64,000 nucleotides of DNA from positions 18,509 to 82,508 of the forward strand of contig NZ_LMSL01000003.1 of NCBI RefSeq assembly GCF_001428405.1. The letters run 5' to 3'. The stretch is from Frateuria sp. Soil773. Its GTDB lineage: Bacteria > Pseudomonadota > Gammaproteobacteria > Xanthomonadales > Rhodanobacteraceae. The notes under the pieces are model-generated. The model was not told the origin of the DNA, searched no databases, and was given only the letters and a program-made list of their open reading frames with translations. Positions 50,168 to 57,193 of the stretch are shown here, in pieces (positions within the stretch are counted from its first letter, which is position 1; every line of letters begins with the position of its first letter). Both the position numbers and the translations under genes were made by a program.

Positions 50168-50194
50168 CGGGACTCTCCGCTCGACTGTACCTTG

Positions 50195-50215
50195 TGTACT
50201 ATGAGTATTAGTACA
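50195..50215. promoter_or_regulatory. Palindromic operator for the YtrA-type regulator
   Basis: TGTACTA (50195-50201), seven bases, TAGTACA (50209-50215): perfect 7-bp arms, 27 bp before the regulator's start codon. YtrA-type GntR repressors bind such TGTACTA-type inverted repeats in their own promoters, so autoregulation of the operon is likely. Confidence 0.75.
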
Positions 50216-50429
50216 GTACGAATTGCGGATACCCGTCAAGAGGGCCGAAGGTCATGCCGGTGGCGTGGGCCGGATGGCTTTGAGGCGGCGGCCTGCGATG
50301 AGTAACGGTCATCCCCGCCGAACGGTGCCGGATGGCCTCGTTCGATGGGCGTATGCGTGCAGGCTCGCTGGCTGCGATCGTGCAATCCGATGGCGCATCC
50401 GTTGGACCCGATCGGAGGTCGCGATCTGA

Positions 50430-50619
50430 GAGCCTGTTCAAAGTCTCCTTGTCGAACTGGAATCGCCCTCCTGTTTCACGATCGTCATTCCTGCGAACCC
50501 CGAAAGGGGCCAAGAGTAGGAATCAAGCGACTTTCCCCTTCCCTGTTAAAGGCACTGGATCCCAGCCTTCGCTGGGATGACGCTTCATGGGAGATACCTG
50601 GGAGACTTTGAACAGGCTC
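50430..50619. mobile_element. MITE-like element, copy 3 (190 bp, perfect ends)
   Basis: The best-preserved copy. GAGCCTGTTCAAAGTCTCC (50430-50448) is an exact inverse of GGAGACTTTGAACAGGCTC (50601-50619), giving 19-bp perfect terminal inverted repeats. The interior includes AGGCACTGGATCCCAGC and GTCATTCCTGCG palindromic blocks shared with copies 1 and 2. No coding capacity. The flanks do not show an obvious target duplication (TGA left, CAA right). It lies in the 488-bp gap between the GntR regulator and the beta-helix gene. 50220-50429 holds nothing I recognise. Confidence 0.88.
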
Positions 50620-50655
50620 CAAGGCTTGGTCCGATGGCCCGGTCGGCCAGGGCGA

Positions 50656-51741
50656 TCAGTCGTCGTGGACAATGCCGGCGTGGTTGTCGTGCAGATGGTT
50701 GCCCGACGCCTGCAAGCCAGCGCGCTGGCCGACCTTGATCGCGGCGCCCGCGCTGTAGGCGATCTCGCTGTCCCGCACCGTCGCGGTGGCGCCGGGGAAC
50801 AGGCCCACGCCGCCGCCGGCCACGCCACCGGCCTGCCCGGCATAGGTCACCCGGGCGTGCTGCAGCCGGTTGCGCGGGCTGTGCGAATCGAAGGTGATGC
50901 CGTCCCAGTAGCCTGGCGCCTGCTCCGCGCCGGTCAGCGTGACGGGACGATCGGCGGTGCCGTTGATCGCGAGCGAGCCGTCGCCGCCGGTCTTCAGCCC
51001 GCGATCGGAAGAGAACACCAGCCGCGCACCCGCCTCGATGTCGACGTGCGCTTCGATGCCGGGGCTGCACAGGAAGAAGTACGGCACGGCCAGCGCATGC
51101 CAGGTCGCATCGTCGGTCACCGTGTCGTCGGCGAAGCGCACCTGCACCATGTCGTGCCGGTTGTCCTGGAAACGGCTGGCCGCGTCGAGCGCCGGCAGGT
51201 CGGTGGCCTTGACCGCCAGCGGCCAGCCGGTGTGTTCGAAGCGGTTGGCGGCAAAGCCGGCCAGCACGCCACGCTGCAGCACGTTGAGGCCATGGCCTTC
51301 GGTGTTGCGGATGGTGGTGTGGTCGATCGCCAGGCGCGCGCCGACGCCGACCACCACCACGCCCGAATCGGTGCTCTTGCTGCTGTCGCCGTCCTGCACG
51401 ACGGCGTGGCTGAGGACGTTGCGCGGGCTGCTGGAGTTGAACTGCAAGCCTTCCCAGTAGCCCGGTGCCGCTTCCAGGCCGCGGAAGGTCACAGGCGCTT
51501 CCGCCGTGCCGCGCGCGTCGAGCGAACCGCCCTCGTCGAGCACCAAGCCCGCGCCCGCGCCGAAAACCACGGTGGTGCCGGCCCTCACGGTGACCGGCGC
51601 ATGCACGATGGCGAACTGGTCGATGCGGTAGCACGGCGCGTCGAGCGTGACCGGCTGCTGCAACTGCGCCTCGGTCAGCGCATGGCAGGCGGGATCGGTA
51701 GTGGCGGCGGCGAGCAGGGCTGCGGCAAGCGGAATCAACAT
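50656..51741 (-). CDS. Secreted right-handed beta-helix repeat protein
   Basis: 361 residues with a short signal peptide (MLIPLAAALLAAATTDPACH) and an AAGGAG ribosome site. The mature part is two homologous halves. Each has a strand run leading to APGYWEGLQFNSSSPRN or APGYWDGITFDSHSPRN, followed by beta-helix turns such as GVGARLAIDHTTIRNTEGHG and GATATVRDSEIAYSAGAAIK. This resembles the parallel beta-helix of polysaccharide-binding or -degrading proteins, but I see no catalytic motif. Two Cys near the N-terminus may form a disulphide. Confidence 0.75.
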   Translation of the reverse strand: MLIPLAAALLAAATTDPACHALTEAQLQQPVTLDAPCYRIDQFAIVHAPVTVRAGTTVVFGAGAGLVLDEGGSLDARGTAEAPVTFRGLEAAPGYWEGLQFNSSSPRNVLSHAVVQDGDSSKSTDSGVVVVGVGARLAIDHTTIRNTEGHGLNVLQRGVLAGFAANRFEHTGWPLAVKATDLPALDAASRFQDNRHDMVQVRFADDTVTDDATWHALAVPYFFLCSPGIEAHVDIEAGARLVFSSDRGLKTGGDGSLAINGTADRPVTLTGAEQAPGYWDGITFDSHSPRNRLQHARVTYAGQAGGVAGGGVGLFPGATATVRDSEIAYSAGAAIKVGQRAGLQASGNHLHDNHAGIVHDD

Positions 51742-51793
51742 CCATGTCTCCTTGGTAGAAGTGCGGGGAAGGTCCGATCGATCGGCCTCGTGC

Positions 51794-51879
51794 TCGTCAT
51801 TCCTGCGCAAGCAGGAATCCAGTGCCTTTGCGCCCAATGATGCACAGGCACTGGATCCCAGCATTCGCTGGGATGACGA
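51794..51879. repeat. REP-like palindromic repeat
   Basis: TCGTCATTCCTGCGCAAGCA reads into AATCCAGTGCCT. The second half returns as AGGCACTGGATCCCAGC and TGGGATGACGA, so the two halves form an imperfect hairpin. The sequence is the interior core of the MITE-like elements without their terminal repeats. It lies in the 277-bp gap between the beta-helix gene and gntK. A 16-bp direct repeat (GGGTGGATTGTCGAAA) at 51930 and 51969 lies just beyond. Confidence 0.75.
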
Positions 51880-52018
51880 GCAAGACCTGATGATGGCCTT
51901 TGGCGAAGCCGACAGTCTGCATGCACTGCGGGTGGATTGTCGAAATGCGGCGCACGGTCATCCATTGTGGGTGGATTGTCGAAACGTGGCGCAGCGCTCA
52001 TCGCTGCGGCGGCCTCGT

Positions 52019-52555
52019 TCATGCGGGCGGACGCAGCCAGCGGCGCAGTTGCGCGAGCGTGGCGTGGATCGGCGCGCTGCCGTCGAGGTAAAGCGCATGC
52101 TCGTCCGGCGCAGGTTCTTCCAGGGTCGCAAGCTGGCTGTCCAGCAAGGACGGCGGCATGAAGTGCGAGCGCGTGCGCATGCGTTGCGCCAGTTCCGCGC
52201 GCGGCACTTGCAGGTAGGCCAGCCGCAACTGCGGATCGGCGGCGCGCAGGCGGTCGCGGTAGGGGCGCCGCAGGGCCGAGCAGGCAATCACGCCGCTGCG
52301 CCGCGCCTGCTTCTGGCCGGCGATCCAGTGGGCCAGCGCCTCCAGCCAGGGGCCGCGATCGGCATCGGTGAGCGCGATCCCGGCCTTCATCTTGGCGATG
52401 TTCGCGGCCGGGTGCAGGTCGTCGCCTTCGAGGAAATCCCAGCCCTCGGCCTTCGCCAGCCGGCTGCCCAGCGTGCTCTTGCCGCTGGCGGAAACGCCCA
52501 TCACCACGACCAGGGTGGGCGACGGGGCGGATGGCGTAGGCGTGCTGGCGGACAT
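52019..52555 (-). CDS. gntK: Gluconokinase
   Basis: Phosphorylates D-gluconate to 6-phosphogluconate for the pentose phosphate/Entner-Doudoroff routes (178 residues). It has the P-loop MGVSASGKSTLGSRLA, the family motif FLEGDDLHPAANIAKMKAGI, and CSALRRPYRDRLR with VPRAELAQRMRTRSHFMP. The start MSASTPTPSAPS at 52555 is chosen over an ATG 13 codons upstream. It begins 42 bp after the last permease gene and on the same strand, so it may be the last gene of the sugar locus, though gluconate is not an obvious product of it. Confidence 0.93.
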   Translation of the reverse strand: MSASTPTPSAPSPTLVVVMGVSASGKSTLGSRLAKAEGWDFLEGDDLHPAANIAKMKAGIALTDADRGPWLEALAHWIAGQKQARRSGVIACSALRRPYRDRLRAADPQLRLAYLQVPRAELAQRMRTRSHFMPPSLLDSQLATLEEPAPDEHALYLDGSAPIHATLAQLRRWLRPPA

Positions 52556-52597
52556 GGCCTGCCCGAGGGTGCCGCCTGCGGCCGCCGACGGCAAGCC

Positions 52598-53419
52598 TCA
52601 GCCCTTCACGCTGCCCAGCAGCAGGCCTTCGAGGTAGTAGCGCTGCAACGCCAGGAACAGCGCCAGCACCGGCACCACGGTGACCACCGAGCCGGCCATC
52701 ATCAGCTCGCTGTCCTGCCAGTGCTCGCGCGCCAGCGAGGCCAGCCCGATCGGCAATGTGTAGTGCTCCTGCCCGGTCAGCACGATCAGCGGCCACAGGA
52801 AATCGTTCCACGCGGCGAGGAAGGTGAAGATCGCCAGCGTCACCATGATCGGCTTCAAGAGCGGCAGCACGATCTGCACGAAGATGCGCCCCTCGCCGGC
52901 GCCGTCGATGCGCGCCGCCTCCAGCAGCTCGTCGGGAATCGCGCGGGCGTACTGGCGCACCAGGAAGATGCCGAACACGCTGGCCATCGCCGGCACGACC
53001 ACGCCGGCGTAGCTGTTGACCAGGCCGAGGTACTTCAGCAGCAGGAACAGCGGCAGCATCGCCACCTGCGCGGGGATCACCAGCGCGCCGATCAGTGCCT
53101 GGAACAGCCGTTCGCGGCCGGCGAAGCGCAGCTTGGCGAAGGCGTAGCCGGCCATCAGGTTGAACGCCAGCGCCAGCACGGTGATCGCGGACGACACCAG
53201 CAGGCTGTTGAGCAGGTAGCGGCCCATGCCGGCGTGCACGAACAGCTCGCGGTAGTTGTGCAGCGTGGGATGCGCGGGCAGCAGCGGCGGCGGCAAGGCG
53301 CTGGCCTCGCCCGGCGCCATGAACGACACCGACAGCATCCACAGCAGCGGGAACAGCGCCACCGCGGCGCCGCCGGCCAGCAGGCCGTTCACCACCGCGC
53401 GGGCGAAGCGCGGGCTCAT
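52598..53419 (-). CDS. Carbohydrate ABC transporter permease (MalG/UgpE type)
   Basis: 273 residues with six membrane helices. The EAA loop that contacts the ATPase is visible (ELLEAARIDGAGEGRIFVQI, then VLPLLKPI). N-terminal helix VVNGLLAGGAAVALFPLLWM. Second permease of the importer. Its ATG at 53419 overlaps the TGA of the first permease gene (ATGA), so the two are translationally coupled. Brings the oligosaccharide across the inner membrane with the MalF-type partner. Confidence 0.93.
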   Translation of the reverse strand: MSPRFARAVVNGLLAGGAAVALFPLLWMLSVSFMAPGEASALPPPLLPAHPTLHNYRELFVHAGMGRYLLNSLLVSSAITVLALAFNLMAGYAFAKLRFAGRERLFQALIGALVIPAQVAMLPLFLLLKYLGLVNSYAGVVVPAMASVFGIFLVRQYARAIPDELLEAARIDGAGEGRIFVQIVLPLLKPIMVTLAIFTFLAAWNDFLWPLIVLTGQEHYTLPIGLASLAREHWQDSELMMAGSVVTVVPVLALFLALQRYYLEGLLLGSVKG

Positions 53420-54309
53420 GCGGCCTCCCCGTCGGCGTGCGCGCCGCGCCGCGCCAGCCGCAGCATCAGCGCGGTCACCGCGAACATGATCGCGAACAGC
53501 AGGAACGCCACCGCCGAGGCGGAGCCGAGGTTCCACCACTTGAAGCCTTCCTCGTACATCAGGTACAGCACGCTGGTGGTGCTCTGCAGCGGGCCGCCCT
53601 CGGTCATCACGTAGGGCTCGGCGAACAACTGGAAATAGCCCGACACGGTGAGGATGCCCACCATCAGCAACGTCGGCCCGAGCATCGGCAGGGTGATGTG
53701 GCGGAACTGCCGCCATGCCGAGGCGCCGTCGATGCGCGCCGCTTCGTACAGGTCGGCGGGAATCGCCTGCAACCCGGCCAGGAAGATGACCATGTTGTAG
53801 CCGAAGTTCTTCCACACCGCGAACGCGATGATCGTCGGCATCGCCCAATGCGGGTCGCCCAGCCAGTCCACCGGATGCACGCCGAGCAGGCCGAGCGCGT
53901 AGTTCGCCATGCCGTACTTGGTGTTGAACAGGTAGCGCCAGATCACCGCCACCGCCACCACCGTGGTCACCACCGGCGCGAACAGCGCGGTGCGGAAGAA
54001 CGGCTTGCAGCGCGCCAGCGGCGAGTTCAGCAGCAGCGCGGCGCCCAGCGAGGCGGCCATCGACAACGGCACGCCGACCGCGACGAAGTAGACGGTATGG
54101 CCCAGCGCCGACCAGAACAGCGGCCGTTGCAGCAGCGCCCAGTAGTTGCCCAGCGCGACGAAGCGCAGGTTGCGGACGTCCGCCAGCGCGTAGAGGTCGT
54201 AGTCGGTGAGGCTGAGCGCCAGCGCCGCGATCACCGGCAGCAGGAAGAACACGCCCAGCACCAGCAGCGCCGGGGCGAGGAACAGCCAGGCGGCGTGGCG
54301 CGGGTTCAC
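53416..54309 (-). CDS. Carbohydrate ABC transporter permease (MalF/UgpA type)
   Basis: 297 residues, GTG start at 54309 (MNPRHAAWLFLAPALLVLGV) overlapping the stop of the binding-protein gene (GTGA). Six membrane helices and the EAA loop DLYEAARIDGASAWRQFRHI followed by TLPMLGPTLL. It pairs with the downstream MalG-type permease. No ATPase gene (MalK/UgpC type) lies in this locus, so an ATPase encoded elsewhere must serve it. Confidence 0.93.
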   Translation of the reverse strand: MNPRHAAWLFLAPALLVLGVFFLLPVIAALALSLTDYDLYALADVRNLRFVALGNYWALLQRPLFWSALGHTVYFVAVGVPLSMAASLGAALLLNSPLARCKPFFRTALFAPVVTTVVAVAVIWRYLFNTKYGMANYALGLLGVHPVDWLGDPHWAMPTIIAFAVWKNFGYNMVIFLAGLQAIPADLYEAARIDGASAWRQFRHITLPMLGPTLLMVGILTVSGYFQLFAEPYVMTEGGPLQSTTSVLYLMYEEGFKWWNLGSASAVAFLLFAIMFAVTALMLRLARRGAHADGEAA

Positions 54310-55583
54310 GGCTTCGACCCCGCATGGTCGAGCACCCAGCGGCGCTTCTCCAGGATCGCGTCGGCGCGCCGGTCGATCTCGGCCGCGGCCTGGTCGATCG
54401 TCAGCTCGCCGGCGATCGCCTGCGCGGCGACCAGCTGCATCTCGGTGGCGATGCGCTCCCACTCGGCCACCGGCGGCGTCGGCTTCACCCGTTCGAGCTG
54501 TTCGCGGAACGCGCGCGCCTGCGGGTCGTCGCGCAGGGCGCCGCCGTCCCATGAGGAGCGCCGCGGCGGCATGTCGCCGAGCAGGTCGTAGAAGCGCTGC
54601 TGCACGGCCGGCTGCGACAGGTATTCGATCAATGCCCAGGCCGCGTCCTTGTGCGGCGAGTTGCGGAAGATCACCAGGCTGGAACCGCCCGCGCCGGAGG
54701 CGCCGGGGCCGTGCGGCCCGGGCAGCGGCGCGGTGGACCAGTCGCCCTGCTGCGCGGCCGGCAGGCGCTTGCGGAACTCGCCGATGTTCCACGGGCCGGA
54801 CAGGTAGAACGCATACACGCCGCGGCCGAACTCGGTCCACGGGTTGCCGGCCTCGGCGTTGGTGATCGCCGGCGCCTGGCGCAGGCGGAACGTATCCACG
54901 TAGAACGCCAGCGCCTGCCGGAAGCCGGCGCTGCGGAAATTGCCGTAGCGGTTGCCGTCGCGCAGCAGGGGTTCGTCCTGCTGCAGCGCCAGCGACATCA
55001 GTTGCTCGTACTCGTTGGTGGGCAGCAGGATGCCGTAGACGCGGCGTTCGGGATGGCTCAGCGCGGCCAGCATGCGCCGCCATGCGTTCCAGTCGCGCGG
55101 CGGCGCGGCGAAGCCGGCCTGGCGCAGCAGGTCGGTGCGGTAGAACAGCAACCGCGTATCGACGTACCACGGCACGCCGTACAACCGGCCGTCGATCACG
55201 TTGGTGGCCCAGATGCTGGCGAAGTAGTCGTCCGGGCGCACCACGGCCGAGCGGTCGACCCGCGCCTGCAGCGGCTCCAGCGCGTCCAGCGCGACGAACT
55301 CGGGCAGCCAGGTGTTGCCGAGCTGGGTGAGGTCCGGCGTGGAGCCGCCGGCGTAGGCGGTGAGCAGCTTCTGGTGCGCGGCGGTCAGCGGCAACTGCTG
55401 CACCCGCACGCGGATGCCCGGGTGCGCGCGCTCGAAATCCGGCAGCAGCCGGGTGATCGCCTCGCCTTCGCGGCCGATCGTCCAGAACGTCAGCGTGTCG
55501 CGTTCGGTGGCCGCCTTGCCGCAGCCGCCGAGCACGGCGGCGCCGGTCAGCAGGCACGCCGCCAGCAACCTGTGCGGCGGCAT
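54306..55583 (-). CDS. Extracellular sugar-binding lipoprotein of an ABC importer
   Basis: 425 residues. The signal peptide ends in the lipobox LGGC (Cys21 in AAVLGGCGKAATERDTLTFW), so it is lipid-anchored in the periplasm. The mature protein is a family 1 solute-binding protein: TLTFWTIGREGEAITRLLPD followed by FERAHPGIRV, YGVPWYVDTRLLFYRTDLL, GRGVYAFYLSGPWNIGEFRK, and KDAAWALIEYLSQPAVQQRF near the end. Delivers a sugar to the two coupled permeases. Starts 35 bp after the GH144-like gene. Confidence 0.93.
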   Translation of the reverse strand: MPPHRLLAACLLTGAAVLGGCGKAATERDTLTFWTIGREGEAITRLLPDFERAHPGIRVRVQQLPLTAAHQKLLTAYAGGSTPDLTQLGNTWLPEFVALDALEPLQARVDRSAVVRPDDYFASIWATNVIDGRLYGVPWYVDTRLLFYRTDLLRQAGFAAPPRDWNAWRRMLAALSHPERRVYGILLPTNEYEQLMSLALQQDEPLLRDGNRYGNFRSAGFRQALAFYVDTFRLRQAPAITNAEAGNPWTEFGRGVYAFYLSGPWNIGEFRKRLPAAQQGDWSTAPLPGPHGPGASGAGGSSLVIFRNSPHKDAAWALIEYLSQPAVQQRFYDLLGDMPPRRSSWDGGALRDDPQARAFREQLERVKPTPPVAEWERIATEMQLVAAQAIAGELTIDQAAAEIDRRADAILEKRRWVLDHAGSKP

Positions 55584-55618
55584 GCGCCGGCCCGGGCGAT
55601 GCGGGCGCGCGCCGCGGC

Positions 55619-57073
55619 TCACGGCGTCGCGGCCGCCTGCTCCAGCCAGCCGCCGGTGAAGCCGGCGCGTCGCAGGCCCTTGCGGATGTACGGGTTTTCC
55701 TTCATCACGTTCCACACGAAACCGCTGCGCCAGTTCTCGATCATCAGCACGATCGGCCCCTGGTCGATGCCCAGTTGCACGGTATCTACCCAGCCCAGCT
55801 CCGGCGCCAGCCGGCCGGTACGCAGCGCGGTGCGGGCGTGGAAGCTGGGATTGAACGCATCGACGAAGCCGTAGCGATCGTAGATGGTTTTGCCGTAGCG
55901 GCGCTTCATCTCGGCCAGCGCGGGTATCGCGATTTCCGGCGCGAAGGCGATCGAGCCGCCGGCTGCGGTGGGCGCGATGGTGCCGTCGTCGCTGACGTAG
56001 TCGAGCCCCGCGCCGCGCGCCGTATAGCCGTGGAATTCGCGCCGCTGCGCGCCGCTGCCGATCGCCACGTCGCCGGGACCGTTGCTGGCGGTGAGGCCCC
56101 ACACGTTGGCGCCGTAGCCGGTCCAGCCGCCGGGATTGGCGATCGCGTAGCTGCGCTGCGCATAGGCGGCGCGGCGGCTGTTCTCGAAGTAGTCCAGGTC
56201 GTGGGCGCGGTTCCAGTCGTCGCGGATGCCGCGGAAGTCGATCCACGCGTGGCTGTACTGGTGGCCGAACAGCGGCGCGAAGTTGAGGAAGGTCTGGCCG
56301 TGGAAGGTGCCCCAGGTGCGGTCGTTGGTGGACAGCCAGGCCTTCCACGCGTCGCAGCCGACCGGATGGGTGGGCGAGCCCAGCGCGAGCACGTAGACCA
56401 GCATGCCCTCGTCGTAGCCCTTCCAGTCGGCCGGTATGAACTGGCCGCCGGGCGTCCAGCCCATGCTGATGAGCGGCGGGCGCGCCTGCATCCAGGGCCA
56501 GTCCACCGCGCGGTAGATGGCGTCGGCGAGCCGGCGGATCTCCTGTTCCCGCGGCGTATCGCGGTCGTAGTACGACTGCGCGAACAGCACCCCGCCGAGC
56601 AGCAGGGTGGTGTCCACGCTGGACAGCTCGATGCTGCGGTCGAAGCGCCTGCCGGTCTTCATGTCGAGGAAGTGGTAGAAGAAGCCGCGATAGCCGGCGG
56701 CATCGTCCTCGCTGGCGTTCTGCGGGGCCCGGTGGAAGAAGCGCAGCGTGGCGAGGGTGCGCTCGGCCGCCTGGTCGCGGGTGACGTAGCCGCGCTCCGC
56801 GCCGATGCCGTAGGCGGTCAGGCCGAAGCCCACCGCGGCGATGCTGGAGAACGATTCGCCCGGGTAGTGGTCCGGCACCAGCCCCGTCGTCGGGTCGGCG
56901 CTGTCCCAGAACCAGCGGAAGGTGCGCTGCTCCAGCTCGTCGAGCATGGCCTGCTGCTGCGGCGTCGGCCGTGCCGGCGCCGCCGCGCGCGCGGGCAGGT
57001 GCCAGCCGACGGCGCAGGTCAGCAGCAGGGCGAAAAGGCGGAGGCCGATGGCGCGCGGGAAGGAATGGGTCAT
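55619..57073 (-). CDS. GH144-like glucanase (glycoamylase-like domain)
   Basis: 484 residues with a signal peptide (RLFALLLTCAVGWHLPARAA). The rest is one glycoamylase-like domain (COG5368 type), an (alpha/alpha)6 barrel. Typical stretches are ELEQRTFRWFWDSADPTTGL followed by VPDHYP, SSIAAVGFGLTAYGIGAERG, SVDTTLLLGGVLFAQSYYDR, GYDEGMLVYVLALGSPTHP, FGHQYSHAWIDFRGIRDDW and YGFVDAFNPSF. Characterised members of this group cut beta-1,2-glucan, hence GH144. Acting in the periplasm, it would trim sugars brought in by the TonB receptor before ABC import. The substrate is inferred from the family. Confidence 0.85.
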   Translation of the reverse strand: MTHSFPRAIGLRLFALLLTCAVGWHLPARAAAPARPTPQQQAMLDELEQRTFRWFWDSADPTTGLVPDHYPGESFSSIAAVGFGLTAYGIGAERGYVTRDQAAERTLATLRFFHRAPQNASEDDAAGYRGFFYHFLDMKTGRRFDRSIELSSVDTTLLLGGVLFAQSYYDRDTPREQEIRRLADAIYRAVDWPWMQARPPLISMGWTPGGQFIPADWKGYDEGMLVYVLALGSPTHPVGCDAWKAWLSTNDRTWGTFHGQTFLNFAPLFGHQYSHAWIDFRGIRDDWNRAHDLDYFENSRRAAYAQRSYAIANPGGWTGYGANVWGLTASNGPGDVAIGSGAQRREFHGYTARGAGLDYVSDDGTIAPTAAGGSIAFAPEIAIPALAEMKRRYGKTIYDRYGFVDAFNPSFHARTALRTGRLAPELGWVDTVQLGIDQGPIVLMIENWRSGFVWNVMKENPYIRKGLRRAGFTGGWLEQAAATP

Positions 57074-57193
57074 CGTCGCTTGCTCGATCCTCTGGCCGGT
57101 GGGCCGTGAAAGGTCAGCCGTGAACGGCGCGGGGCGGCGCAGCCGCCGCGCGTGAGCCCCGTCGCCGCGCCGTCTCCGGCGCGGCAGGGACGG

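Noticed and set aside
24840..51880. CRISPR array suggested by recurring short palindromic sequences
   Set aside because: The repeats are dispersed single units with long palindromes and no regular spacers; no cas genes are present.
51930..51984. Two 16-bp direct repeats (GGGTGGATTGTCGAAA) 39 bp apart near gntK
   Set aside because: Too short and isolated to call an element; may be regulator sites or chance.
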